A stretch of 64,000 nt of DNA from Candidatus Gastranaerophilales bacterium (GTDB lineage: Bacteria > Cyanobacteriota > Vampirovibrionia > Gastranaerophilales > Gastranaerophilaceae), in NCBI GenBank assembly GCA_910586855.1, contig CAJUJH010000001.1, forward strand, positions 248,001 through 312,000, in the 5' to 3' direction. Both the position numbers and the translations under genes were made by a program. Shown one piece after another: positions 7,560-15,541 of this stretch. Under the pieces are notes generated by a model, which had not been told where the DNA came from, did not search any database, and saw only the letters and a list, made by a program, of their open reading frames with translations. Within the stretch, counting starts at the first letter, position 1, and each line of letters opens with the position of its first letter.

Positions 7560-8060
7560 TTGAACAACAGTCAAACTACAAATTCGATAATTACAAGCAT
7601 AGAGCGTAAGAAAAAAACCTTGCGCTCTGTGCTTTTTAAAATTTTTGACTGGATTTATACAAAATCTTTCTTTGGAATCCTTCAAAATATTCCCCGCAGG
7701 TTTGTAAAATTTTTGTTTGTAGGTGCTATAAATACTCTTTTTGGTTATTCAATGTATGCCCTATTTGTAACATTTGGGTTTAATCCCTCAAATGCACTTT
7801 TAATCTCTTACATTTTAGGTGTTTTTTGGAACTTTAAAACCACAGGTTCAATAGTTTTTAGAAATAAAGATAATAAACTCATCTTCAAATTCTTTATTTC
7901 ATACGTTTTTACTTATTATGTAAATAGTATTTCGCTGAATTTTTTAATAGACAATCTTCATATAAATAAATATCTGGCAGAGGCCATAGTAATACCCCCT
8001 GTTGCTGTTTTATCCTTTGTCATCTTTAAAACATTTATATTTAAAGATAAGAAAAATTAG
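7560..8060 (+). CDS. GtrA-like membrane protein
   Basis: A 166-residue protein with a GtrA domain: RRFVKFLFVGAINTLFGYSMYALF begins the first of four hydrophobic helices, followed by SYILGVFWNFKTTGSIVF, the typical second-half signature. GtrA proteins help move lipid-linked sugars across the membrane. The start is uncertain: TTG 7560 lies seven bases after rplA without a clear ribosome site, and a strong hairpin at 7601-7628 lies inside the first codons; TTG 7620 or GTG 7629 could be used instead. The stop overlaps the converging metalloprotease gene. Confidence 0.75.
   Translation: MNNSQTTNSIITSIERKKKTLRSVLFKIFDWIYTKSFFGILQNIPRRFVKFLFVGAINTLFGYSMYALFVTFGFNPSNALLISYILGVFWNFKTTGSIVFRNKDNKLIFKFFISYVFTYYVNSISLNFLIDNLHINKYLAEAIVIPPVAVLSFVIFKTFIFKDKKN
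7601..7628 (+). terminator. Hairpin after rplA, inside the 5' end of the GtrA ORF
   Basis: Arms AGAGCGTAAG and CTTGCGCTCT pair over 10 bases with one G-U pair and an 8-base loop, followed by GTGCTTTTT. It looks like a terminator of the rplKA transcript, although the T run is offset by four bases. Confidence 0.5.
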
Positions 8061-9004
8061 TTTTTTAAACTGTATATTCTCTCCAAAGTTCGTATATCTC
8101 TTGCTGTCGGACGCGTATTGTATGTGCCTGATTTTCCATACATAACATCGCTTCTATTATCACTATGCCCGCCCATTCCAAGGGCATGACCTATTTCATG
8201 GCATAATGTGCCATAAATGTAGCTGTCTGAAATTCTTTCATTAAGAGCACCATAGCGGCTTAAATATATCTTTGAATCATACAACATATTTTTATTATTG
8301 TTATAAACCCTTGATAAATTACATCCTGCTGCATTTTTAACGTGCGGACAGTATTTTTCAGCTTTATCAATAAATTTTACAACTATATTGGCATCTTCCT
8401 GCTTTTGCACCATCTTAAAGCTAATTGTGGGATATAAAGCTGTCTGCCAGGTATTAAAAGCATTTTTCAGGTTAAAATCATTGCTACTGGGTTCTATCCA
8501 AACGGTAATAGGCATTTTGCCCCAATATCTCTTATTTTCAAGCTCATCATAATAATCCGGTTTATCAGTAGTTTCAAGCCTTTCTTTTTCTTTCATATCA
8601 GCTTCAATCCTGTTTTTAAGTGAAGAAGCCTTTCCTGCATAGCCTGAATCTTTTAAATTTTTCATTATATAATCTGTGTGAAAAAGTGCAGATGAATAAT
8701 CCCTGTTTCCATAATATGAAAAAGCAAGATAATAGTGTAACTCAGGATTATTCCTGTCATCTATAAGTTTTCTTTTATAACAAATAATCGCACGGTCTGG
8801 AGTATATTTTTTAAAATACTCATAACATTCCGTATATTTTATAGGCGCAGCTTGCCTTCCTTCAATAAATTCTCCCTCCTCCTTTGCCTTAAATAAAGAT
8901 TTTAGGGTATCATTATCATTTGCAAATTTGCTAAATTCTGCCGATGTAAAGAATTTAAAGGATAAAAACCCTATAAGTATCATAAATAATAATTTTTTAA
9001 ACAT
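8057..9004 (-). CDS. Secreted matrixin-like zinc metalloprotease
   Basis: From the inner ATG at 9004 the protein has 315 residues and begins with a signal peptide or anchor (MFKKLLFMILIGFLSFKFF). A tetratricopeptide-like helical region (PDRAIICYKRKLIDDRNNPELHYYL, SSALFHTDYI) precedes a metzincin catalytic domain with the zinc site HEIGHALGMGGHS and a downstream Met (VMYGKSG) that fits the Met-turn. Ser and Asn follow the third His. It probably acts outside the cytoplasm; the substrate is unknown. The ATG at 9061 lacks a ribosome site and would bury the signal peptide. Confidence 0.8.
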   Translation of the reverse strand: MFKKLLFMILIGFLSFKFFTSAEFSKFANDNDTLKSLFKAKEEGEFIEGRQAAPIKYTECYEYFKKYTPDRAIICYKRKLIDDRNNPELHYYLAFSYYGNRDYSSALFHTDYIMKNLKDSGYAGKASSLKNRIEADMKEKERLETTDKPDYYDELENKRYWGKMPITVWIEPSSNDFNLKNAFNTWQTALYPTISFKMVQKQEDANIVVKFIDKAEKYCPHVKNAAGCNLSRVYNNNKNMLYDSKIYLSRYGALNERISDSYIYGTLCHEIGHALGMGGHSDNRSDVMYGKSGTYNTRPTARDIRTLERIYSLKN

Positions 9005-9150
9005 GGTATTTATTATACATTTTTCAGCTGCTTTTATCAATTTAGTATTTAAAAATCCCATAAATAAAACTATTGTTTGTATTCTACATTGATAGTATAA
9101 TGTTTTTGCTCAAAGATTTTAATATACAATGAACGAACGAGAGGAAAACG

Positions 9151-10335
9151 ATGAAAGTTATGGAAAATCTGCTATCTGAAAGGATTAAATCAACACCCCC
9201 TTCTTTTGTAAGAAGCATCCTTAAAACTGCGGCAGACCCTAACGTCATCTCCTTTGCAGGCGGGCTCCCAAACCCTGTTTCTTTCCCTCAGGAAGAATTA
9301 CTTATTTCTATGGAGCGTATTACAAAAACCTATCAGGATAAGGTTTTTCAATATTCTATAACAGCAGGGCTTCCTGAATTAAGACAGTATATTGCAGATA
9401 GGTACAATAAAAAATTCGGCTTAAGTCTTGATATTGATAATATTTTAATTACAACAGGCTCGCAGCAAGCTTTAGATTTAATCGGTAAAACAGTTTTAGA
9501 TGAAAATGACGGTGTTTTGCTTGAAAAGCCAAGCTACTTAGGGGCAATTCAGGTATTTTCCCAATATCAGCCAAAATTTCACACGGTTGATTTAACCCAA
9601 GACGGGCTTAATATTGAGCAATTTAAAGCTGCCCTTCAAAATAACATTAAATTAATTTATGCTATCCCTGAATTTCAAAACCCGACAGGGCTCACCTATT
9701 CAGCTGAAAACAGAGAAGAAATATTTGAAATAATTAAAGATAAAGATTTAGTATTAGTAGAAGATGACCCGTACGGCGAATTAAGATTTAACGGTAAACA
9801 CCTGCCGTATATCGGTGCAGGACGTTTTAAAAACAGTATTGTGCTTGGTTCATTCTCTAAAGTTGTCACACCGGGAATGAGAACAGGGTTTATCATTTGC
9901 CAAAATAAAGAATTATTAAAAAATATCTCTGTTTCAAAAGAAGCATCTGACCTGCACACAAATATATTCTCCCAGTATTTGATTTGGGATTATTTGATGC
10001 ACAATGATTTTGAAAAACATATTGCAAAAATAACTGACCTTTATAGGAAACAAGCACAGACAATGCTTGAATCAATGGATAAATATTTCCCGAAAAATGT
10101 TAAATATACTCGTCCTGATGGCGGCATGTTTCTTTGGGTGACGTTGCCTGAAAATGTTAGCGCGCTTGAATTATTTCCAAAAGCTTTAGAGAAAAAAGTT
10201 GCCTTCGTTCCGGGAGACCCCTTCTATATCAACAAAAGAAATGTTAACACAATGCGCTTAAATTATACAAATGCAGATTGTGAAACAATTGGAGAAGGCA
10301 TTAAACGTCTTGGTGAACTATTAAGCGGTATATAA
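9151..10335 (+). CDS. PLP-dependent aminotransferase, 2-aminoadipate/LysN type
   Basis: A 394-residue fold-type I aminotransferase of the class I/II group close to 2-aminoadipate or aromatic aminotransferases (the stand-alone form of the MocR enzyme domain). Visible marks are ISFAGGLPNPVSFP, LITTGSQQALDLIGK, PEFQNPTGLTYS, LVEDDPYGELRF, the PLP lysine in GSFSKVVTPGMRTG, and the C-terminal arginine in NTMRLNY. GAGAGG precedes the ATG. The ATP-grasp gene begins 14 bases after its stop, so the two are probably cotranscribed. The amino acid used is not certain. Confidence 0.88.
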   Translation: MKVMENLLSERIKSTPPSFVRSILKTAADPNVISFAGGLPNPVSFPQEELLISMERITKTYQDKVFQYSITAGLPELRQYIADRYNKKFGLSLDIDNILITTGSQQALDLIGKTVLDENDGVLLEKPSYLGAIQVFSQYQPKFHTVDLTQDGLNIEQFKAALQNNIKLIYAIPEFQNPTGLTYSAENREEIFEIIKDKDLVLVEDDPYGELRFNGKHLPYIGAGRFKNSIVLGSFSKVVTPGMRTGFIICQNKELLKNISVSKEASDLHTNIFSQYLIWDYLMHNDFEKHIAKITDLYRKQAQTMLESMDKYFPKNVKYTRPDGGMFLWVTLPENVSALELFPKALEKKVAFVPGDPFYINKRNVNTMRLNYTNADCETIGEGIKRLGELLSGI

Positions 10336-10349
10336 TTAAGGATTAGTAA

Positions 10350-11534
10350 ATGTTTATATTGGATAAGCCCTATGTTTCAAGCTATTTAGTGGATACAGCG
10401 CTAAAATACGGTTATCCCGTTTTAAAAAATGCTGCAGCAGATGAGCTTGAACTAAACCAGGAGCTTAATTTTTACTGCGAAGGGTTTGCTGCAAACCAAA
10501 TTAAAGAAGGCAAAGATAACCTTGTCTATTGTAATTCAGAAAATGCGATAGATTGGATAACAAAAAATCTTGATTCAACTGATATTCCAAGACAAATTTC
10601 ACTTTGCAAAGATAAGGTTCAATTTAGAAAATTAATTTCAAAGATTTATCCTGATTTTTATTTTGAAGAAATAGATACAGAAGCTCTTTGCGGGGTTGAT
10701 TCGTCAAAATTAAAGTTTCCTGTTGTTTTAAAGCCTAAAATAGGTTTTTTAAGCTTTGGGGTTTACCCGATTTATAATGAAAAAGAGTGGCAAAACACTA
10801 TTCAAACAATCAAAACAGATATTGAAAAATATAAAGAAATTTTTCCAAAATCTGTTGTAAACACTTCATCCTTTATAATAGAGGAGATGATTGAAGGGGA
10901 CGAATTTGCGGTAGATGTTTATTTTGACGCTGAAAATAAGCCTGTAATTTTAAACATCTATAAACACCCGTTTTCAGGTTCTGACGATGTTTCAGACAGA
11001 ATCTATTTTACATCTAAAAATATTATCAAAACTTATTTGGAAAAATTCGAAACTCTGTTTGAAAAAATTGGCTGTACAATGGGGCTTAAAAATTTTCCCT
11101 GCCATATTGAGCTCCGCGTGAATGATAAAGCAATAATCCCGATTGAAATAAACCCTATGCGCTTTGCAGGCTGGTGCCTTTGTGATTTAGCACATTATGC
11201 TTTTGATATTAATCCGTATGTTTATTATTTTGAACAAAAACGTCCCTGTTGGAACGATATTTTATCCAAAATGGATGATGCCCTTTATTGTTTTACAATT
11301 GGGGATAATCAGGGTATAAAAGATATTAAAAATATTGATTATAAAGCCTATAGTGATGATTTAATCTCTTCAAACTCCGCTAAATATAGCGCCCCCTCAA
11401 ATAAACTTTTTGAATTAAGAAAAATTGATTATAAAAATTTTCCAATCTTTGCCCTTGCCTTTATAAAACTTCAGGATGAAGATGAAGTATTCAAAGTTTT
11501 GAATATGGATTTCAATAAATATATTGAAGTGTAA
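10350..11534 (+). CDS. ATP-grasp domain protein
   Basis: A 394-residue protein with an ATP-grasp fold. FPVVLKPKIGFLSFGVYPI matches the beta strand with the ATP-binding lysine, SFIIEEMIEGDEFAVDVYFD the next ATP-binding part, and CHIELRV...IPIEINPMRFAG the metal-binding end with Glu and Asn. Such enzymes join a carboxylate to an amine or thiol through an acyl phosphate. It follows the aminotransferase by 14 bases, which suggests a shared pathway making an amino-acid-derived compound. The ligated substrates cannot be read from the sequence. Confidence 0.75.
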   Translation: MFILDKPYVSSYLVDTALKYGYPVLKNAAADELELNQELNFYCEGFAANQIKEGKDNLVYCNSENAIDWITKNLDSTDIPRQISLCKDKVQFRKLISKIYPDFYFEEIDTEALCGVDSSKLKFPVVLKPKIGFLSFGVYPIYNEKEWQNTIQTIKTDIEKYKEIFPKSVVNTSSFIIEEMIEGDEFAVDVYFDAENKPVILNIYKHPFSGSDDVSDRIYFTSKNIIKTYLEKFETLFEKIGCTMGLKNFPCHIELRVNDKAIIPIEINPMRFAGWCLCDLAHYAFDINPYVYYFEQKRPCWNDILSKMDDALYCFTIGDNQGIKDIKNIDYKAYSDDLISSNSAKYSAPSNKLFELRKIDYKNFPIFALAFIKLQDEDEVFKVLNMDFNKYIEV

Positions 11535-11576
11535 AAATAATTTTAAAGGTGCTTGTTTGTCATATCGATTAAATGC

Positions 11577-11609
11577 TTGACTGTAAGTTAAAATATTAAA
11601 TGATATAAT
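11577..11609 (+). promoter_or_regulatory. Extended -10 promoter of the small-peptide transcript
   Basis: TGATATAAT (11601-11609) is an extended -10 element. TTGACT at 11577-11582 is 21 bases upstream, a longer spacing than usual. The stretch 11535-11847 holds no other gene; it forms a ~230-base leader with a stem TCTTCGG/CCGAAGA (11796-11831) just before the ribosome site. Confidence 0.5.
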
Positions 11610-11847
11610 AAACAAGCGTTATATTTAGTTATAAAATTGGGCTGCAAATTGTAATTTGCCGCGTTGTCTTTTAAAATCTTTAAGCTCTGCTTGCTTTTGC
11701 GGGCTGTTAATAAAACAGAACAGAGACAGGTTAATAAAGGCAGCAAAATTATAATAATAAAAGCAGTTAGGCACCTTGATAATTAAACACCAATCTCTTC
11801 GGCATAAGCTTAGTCCGGACATTTCCGAAGAAGGGAGGTCGATAACT

Positions 11848-11946
11848 ATGAAAACAAGATTATTGTTGATTATTTTGTTATTATTGTTTGATAATACAAA
11901 ACTAGCACTAATACTTGCAATCATAGTGCTAGTTTTAAATAACTAG
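11848..11946 (+). CDS. Small hydrophobic peptide (32 aa), possible toxin or membrane peptide
   Basis: An ORF of 32 codons after a near-perfect ribosome site (AAGGGAGGT, 8 bases before the ATG). The product is almost entirely Leu, Ile and Val with one central polar turn (DNTK): MKTRLLLIILLLLFDNTK then ALILAIIVLVLNN. A hairpin with 13-base perfect arms (11898-11910 and 11924-11936) lies inside the coding end and finishes in TTTT, so the gene overlaps its own probable terminator. This layout, with a long leader, resembles type I toxin genes. No homologue is recognised; an amino-acid leader peptide is unlikely because no biosynthetic gene follows. Confidence 0.5.
   Translation: MKTRLLLIILLLLFDNTKLALILAIIVLVLNN
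11898..11936. terminator. 13-bp hairpin at the end of the small-peptide gene
   Basis: Arms AAAACTAGCACTA and TAGTGCTAGTTTT pair perfectly around a 13-base loop. The outer A/T ends could make it a terminator in both directions. Confidence 0.6.
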
Positions 11947-12069
11947 TATCAGGGTTAAAATCTAAAAAGACACCAATACTTTTTAGAGCCTGACTGCTTT
12001 TACTATTATAACTCTGTCATATTATTTTTTCAAGGCATATAAAATGCTTAATAGCGCTTCGAGAATAGT

Positions 12070-12414
12070 TTATCTCACAGGTGTATAATCTATTTTAGAT
12101 TCTTCATCTGTGCTTTCAAGTTTAAAAATCACGGGTCTTAAACCATCATTACAGCTAACCATTGCTACATTTGGTTTTCTTATCCAATCACCGTAATAAA
12201 AAAGCGAATCTCCTACACCATGAGCAAGTGCAAAAACATATTGATAAATGGCTTTCCAGGCTTCATCGCAAAAACCTTCGGGCTTTGCGTAATCGGCATA
12301 AAATACTCGCCCTTCTTTCATCATAGGACAAGCCTTTAACCCTTCTGCGCCGTATTCTTGCGCAAGTTCCTTATCCAGAGTTGTCTTTAAAACGGTAATT
12401 TTAACTTTTTTCAT
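12070..12414 (-). CDS. TIGR04076 family protein
   Basis: A 114-residue protein that matches the TIGR04076 family of unknown function: KKVKITVLKTT at the start, CPMMKEGRVF, CDEAWKAIYQYVFALAHG, and CNDGLRPVIFKLE at the end. Conserved cysteines (CP, CDEAW, CNDGLRPV) suggest a metal or redox role, but none is established. GGGAG lies 9 bases before the ATG. It lies downstream of groEL on the same strand, separated by the groEL terminator. Confidence 0.8.
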   Translation of the reverse strand: MKKVKITVLKTTLDKELAQEYGAEGLKACPMMKEGRVFYADYAKPEGFCDEAWKAIYQYVFALAHGVGDSLFYYGDWIRKPNVAMVSCNDGLRPVIFKLESTDEESKIDYTPVR

Positions 12415-12440
12415 TTCCTATAAGCTCCCTATAAACCTGT

Positions 12441-12472
12441 AAAAAAGGACGGGCAAAAAAGCCCGTCCTTCA
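12441..12472 (-). terminator. Rho-independent terminator after groEL
   Basis: Arms AAGGACGGGC and GCCCGTCCTT with a six-base loop; on the minus strand six T follow. It lies 23 bases past the groEL stop. Confidence 0.9.
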
Positions 12473-12492
12473 ATTTTTTAAAGCAGACGTTT

Positions 12493-14139
12493 TTACATCA
12501 TTCCGCCCATGCCGCCCATAGCACCCATATCAGGCATTGCAGGCTTTGTTTCTTCAGGAATATCCACAACTGCAGCTTCTGTTGTAAGTAACATTGAAGC
12601 AACACTTGCAGCATTTTCTAAAGCTGAACGTGTAACTTTAGCGGGGTCTACGATACCTGCTTTAAACATATCAACAAATTGATTATTTAAAGCGTCATAA
12701 CCGTATGCACCAGCTTCTTTTCTTACAGCGTCAACGATAACATCCCCTTTAGCACCTGCATTGTTTGCAATTAAATTTAAAGGAATATCAAGAGCTGCTG
12801 TTAATATTTTATATCCGATTTTTTCATCATCAGATGAGAAGTTTTTGTTTGAAATTTCTTTTTCAAGATGTTGTTGAACTCTTACAAGTGCAACACCGCC
12901 GCCTGGAACAATACCTTCTTCTTGAGCAGCACGTGTAGCATTTAGAGCGTCTTCAATTCTTAATTTTGATTCTTTTAATTCAACTTCAGAGGCAGCACCA
13001 ACTTCAATAACGGCAACACCGCCAGATAGTTTTGCAATTCTTTCTTGAAGTTTTTCTTTATCATATTCAGAATCTGATGCTTCCATTTGTTTTTTAAGAA
13101 GTTTAACTCTTTCTTCAACTGCTGCTTTTGTTTCAGAACCTACAACAATTGTTGTCTCATCTTTTGTAACAGCAACTCTTCTTGCTTTACCAAGCATTTG
13201 AACAGTGATATTCTCAAGCTTAATACCGAGTTCTTCAGTAAACATTTGACCGCCTGTTAAAACTGCGATATCTTCAAGCATTGCTTTTCTTCTGTCGCCA
13301 AATCCCGGAGCCTTAACAGCAACTGCTCTTAGTACTTTTCTCATTGTGTTTACAACAAGTGTTGCTAAAGCTTCACCTTCAATATCTTCTGCAATAATTA
13401 AAAGTGATTTACCATCACGAGCCACTTGTTCTAATATAGGAACAAGGTCAGCGATTAAATTGATTTTCTTATTTACGCAAAGTACATAAGCATCTTCCAA
13501 TACAGCTTCCATTCTTTCGGGGTCTGTGATGAAATATGGTGAAATGTAACCTTTATCAAATTGCATACCTTCAACTACTTTTTTATCGGTTCCGAAAGTT
13601 TTTGATTCTTCAACAGTGATAACGCCGTCTGTACCAACTGCTTCCATACAATCTGCAATCAAATTACCAATAAATTCATTGTTGCCTGCAGAAATTGTAG
13701 CAACCTGTGCTCTCATTTCTTTTGAATCTACAGGTTTTGACATATTTTTAATTTCAGAAATTGCTTCTTCAACCGCTTTATTGATACCTTTTTTAATACC
13801 CATAGGGTTAGCACCTGCTGTAAGGTTTTTTAAGCCTTCTTTAAAGATTGCTTGAGCCAAAACAGAAGCTGTAGTTGTACCATCCCCTGCAACATCGTTT
13901 GTTTTAGATGATACATCTTTTAATAATTGAGCACCTGCATTTTCAAGCGGACATTGTAATTCGATTTCTTTTGCAATGGTAACGCCATCGTTTACAATTT
14001 GAGGTGAACCGTATTTTTTGCCGATAATAACGTTTCTGCCTTTAGGTCCAAGTGTTACTTTTACAGCATTTGCCACTTCGTTTACGCCTTTTAAAAGGCT
14101 TTCTCTGGCGTCTGTATCAAATATAATTTTCTTTGCCAT
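12493..14139 (-). CDS. groL: Chaperonin GroEL
   Basis: A 548-residue complete GroEL, the large ring of the folding chamber that works with GroES in the cytoplasm. Visible marks are KVTLGPKGRNVIIGKK, the ATP site DGTTTASVLAQAI (Asp of the GDGTTT motif), PGFGDRRKAMLEDIA, AAQEEGIVPGGGVAL and the Gly-Met-rich tail ending GGMGGMM. AGGAG precedes the ATG. It follows groES in the usual order but 163 bases away, with a long stem-loop in the gap. Confidence 0.98.
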   Translation of the reverse strand: MAKKIIFDTDARESLLKGVNEVANAVKVTLGPKGRNVIIGKKYGSPQIVNDGVTIAKEIELQCPLENAGAQLLKDVSSKTNDVAGDGTTTASVLAQAIFKEGLKNLTAGANPMGIKKGINKAVEEAISEIKNMSKPVDSKEMRAQVATISAGNNEFIGNLIADCMEAVGTDGVITVEESKTFGTDKKVVEGMQFDKGYISPYFITDPERMEAVLEDAYVLCVNKKINLIADLVPILEQVARDGKSLLIIAEDIEGEALATLVVNTMRKVLRAVAVKAPGFGDRRKAMLEDIAVLTGGQMFTEELGIKLENITVQMLGKARRVAVTKDETTIVVGSETKAAVEERVKLLKKQMEASDSEYDKEKLQERIAKLSGGVAVIEVGAASEVELKESKLRIEDALNATRAAQEEGIVPGGGVALVRVQQHLEKEISNKNFSSDDEKIGYKILTAALDIPLNLIANNAGAKGDVIVDAVRKEAGAYGYDALNNQFVDMFKAGIVDPAKVTRSALENAASVASMLLTTEAAVVDIPEETKPAMPDMGAMGGMGGMM

Positions 14140-14167
14140 AATAATTTCTCCTATTTTCTTATCTTTT

Positions 14168-14293
14168 ACTTTTTGTTTGTAGAATTTTGTGATGAAAGGA
14201 CCATTAAAGAGACATTCTGGTTTATAAACTAAATTTTGAATATTTTAAAGCCAGGATTGTGTCCTTGAGGCACAAAATTTACAAACAAAAAGT
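14168..14293 (-). other. Long stem-loop between groES and groEL
   Basis: Positions 14168-14191 and 14271-14293 are inverted copies (23 of 24 positions, one extra base). Inside, AAGGAC/GTCCTT (14196-14201, 14261-14266) and TTCTGG/CCAGGA extend the stem. In the groES-groEL transcript this makes a rod of roughly 35 pairs. Processing or stabilising hairpins between groES and groEL are known in Agrobacterium; a MITE is the alternative. Confidence 0.65.
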
Positions 14294-14302
14294 ATTAATA
14301 TT

Positions 14303-14590
14303 TTATTCAATAATAGCTAATACATCTTTTACGGATAAAATTTTATACTCAACGTTTTCAACTTTTACATCAGTGCCTGAATATTTAGCATATAAAACTT
14401 TATCGCCAACTTTTACTTCCATATCTTCTTTAGAACCTGAATCTAAAGTTTTACCGGGTCCAACTGCTACTACTTCACCCTTTTGAGGTTTTTCTTTAGC
14501 AGAATCCGGAATAAATATGCCGCCTTGTGTTTTTTCAGCATCATCAATAACCTTAATTACGATTCTATCGCCTAACGGTTTAAGTGTCAT
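14303..14590 (-). CDS. groES: Co-chaperonin GroES
   Basis: A 95-residue GroES: KPLGDRIVIKVID at the start, the mobile loop KTQGGIFIPDSAKEKPQKG, EVVAVGPGK, GDKVLYAKYSGTDVK and a final ILSVKDVLAIIE. It caps GroEL. AGGAGG precedes the ATG by 8 bases. I find no CIRCE (TTAGCACTC-N9-GAGTGCTAA) in the 125 bases upstream, so HrcA control is not evident here. Confidence 0.97.
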   Translation of the reverse strand: MTLKPLGDRIVIKVIDDAEKTQGGIFIPDSAKEKPQKGEVVAVGPGKTLDSGSKEDMEVKVGDKVLYAKYSGTDVKVENVEYKILSVKDVLAIIE

Positions 14591-14715
14591 AAAATATCCT
14601 CCTATTTTCTCTGATTATATTTTCTTTATGACACTATAATATATTCAAATTTCAACTTTAATTAAATTGTTAACAAAAAATTAATTATTTAATCTAGAAA
14701 AAAATATTTAACAAG

Positions 14716-14883
14716 TTATTTTCTTAAAGTTTTAGTTATTGCATTAAATTTTTCGTTCAATATTTTTATTATCAGGATTAATTCATAATTGTTATCTTTT
14801 ATCCAAATATTAAGCATTTCAATAATTTTATCTTCAATTTCAATTAATTTATTTGCAAGATTGTTATAATTATTGCTACTCAT
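14716..14883 (-). CDS. Small helical protein divergent from an XRE gene
   Basis: A 55-residue protein rich in Asn, Ile, Leu and Lys that should form two helices (LANKLIEIEDKIIEMLNIWI and LILIIKILNEKFNAITKTL). I choose ATG 14883 because AAGGAAA lies just upstream; ATG 14916 has none. It is divergent from the XRE regulator at 14962, with repeated GTAATACT motifs between. No family is recognised; it may be the regulated partner of that repressor. Confidence 0.5.
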   Translation of the reverse strand: MSSNNYNNLANKLIEIEDKIIEMLNIWIKDNNYELILIIKILNEKFNAITKTLRK

Positions 14884-14902
14884 AATAATTTCCTTGTACT
14901 TT

Positions 14903-14938
14903 GTAATACTTATCAAGTAATACTGATTGATACATACT
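14903..14938. promoter_or_regulatory. Candidate XRE operator with GTAATACT repeats
   Basis: GTAATACT occurs at 14903-14910 and 14917-14924, 14 bases apart, with a third looser copy (GATACATACT) next to it, in the divergent gap between two small genes. Confidence 0.4.
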
Positions 14939-14961
14939 GAATTATATCAGATAATTAAAAA

Positions 14962-15171
14962 ATGAACAAGGATTTTGTATTAAAAGTTGGTTCAAATATT
15001 AAAAAACACAGGGAAAAGAAGAACCTTTCCCAATTTGAACTTGCGGTAGAAATCGGTGTGACCCCGGGCGCTATTGGAAATTTGGAAGTTGCAAAAAATG
15101 ATACATCCCTATCCCGCATTTTTGATATTGCAAAAGCCCTTGATGTAGAGCCTTATGAATTGCTAAAATAA
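14962..15171 (+). CDS. XRE-type helix-turn-helix regulator
   Basis: A 69-residue stand-alone Cro/C1-type protein. The helix-turn-helix is clear: LSQFELAVEIGVTPGAIGNLEVAKNDTS, followed by the closing helix LSRIFDIAKALDVEPYELL. It probably acts as a repressor of the divergent small gene and of itself through the GTAATACT repeats. higBA begins 63 bases downstream but has its own consensus promoter. Confidence 0.82.
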   Translation: MNKDFVLKVGSNIKKHREKKNLSQFELAVEIGVTPGAIGNLEVAKNDTSLSRIFDIAKALDVEPYELLK

Positions 15172-15196
15172 GATTTTAGTTTATGTCGTGTGTCAC

Positions 15197-15224
15197 TTGA
15201 CAATTGATAGAAGAATGTTATAAT
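15197..15224 (+). promoter_or_regulatory. Consensus sigma-70 promoter of higBA with palindromic operator
   Basis: TTGACA (15197-15202) and TATAAT (15219-15224) are 16 bases apart, both perfect consensus boxes. TGTCACTTGACA (15191-15202) is a palindrome overlapping the -35 box, a likely HigA operator. The higB ATG lies only 10 bases past the -10 box. Confidence 0.75.
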
Positions 15225-15234
15225 AAAATATATT

Positions 15235-15519
15235 ATGATAAAATCCTTCAGGCATAAAGGTTTAAAGAAGTTTTTTGAAACAGGTGATATCGCAGGAATA
15301 AGGCCTGAACATTCAAATAAAATTTCAAGACTCCTTTTTGCCATTGATTCTGCCCCAAATGTTAAAGCTTTGGATTTACCAGGTTTTGAGCTCCATCCTC
15401 TTAAAGGTAATCTGAAAAACCATTGGGCGGTTTCAGTGAATGGTAATTGGCGCATAACTTTTAGATTTGAAGATAAAGATGCTTATGTGCTTGATTATCA
15501 AGATTATCATAAAAAGTAG
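15235..15519 (+). CDS. higB: Toxin HigB (RelE/HigB family mRNA interferase)
   Basis: A 94-residue HigB toxin: MIKSFRHKGLKKFFETGD matches the family start, and LHPLKGNLKNHWAVSVNGNWRITFRF carries the catalytic half with the usual basic and aromatic residues. HigB cleaves mRNA on the ribosome. It precedes the antitoxin, the order typical of higBA. The ATG has no ribosome site and lies so close to the promoter that the mRNA should be leaderless or have a leader of a few bases. Confidence 0.92.
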   Translation: MIKSFRHKGLKKFFETGDIAGIRPEHSNKISRLLFAIDSAPNVKALDLPGFELHPLKGNLKNHWAVSVNGNWRITFRFEDKDAYVLDYQDYHKK

Positions 15520-15541
15520 TTAACTAGGGGTAAAATTAAAT

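Noticed and set aside
11625..11924. A 99-residue ORF on the minus strand opposite the small-peptide gene
   Set aside because: No ribosome site, low-complexity sequence and no family match; it is a shadow of the plus-strand leader and peptide gene.
11848..11946. Leader peptide of a branched-chain amino acid operon
   Set aside because: The Leu/Ile/Val run is suggestive, but the next gene is on the other strand and is a TIGR04076 gene; no ilv or leu gene follows.
14591..14715. CIRCE element upstream of groES
   Set aside because: I looked for TTAGCACTC and GAGTGCTAA on both strands and found neither.
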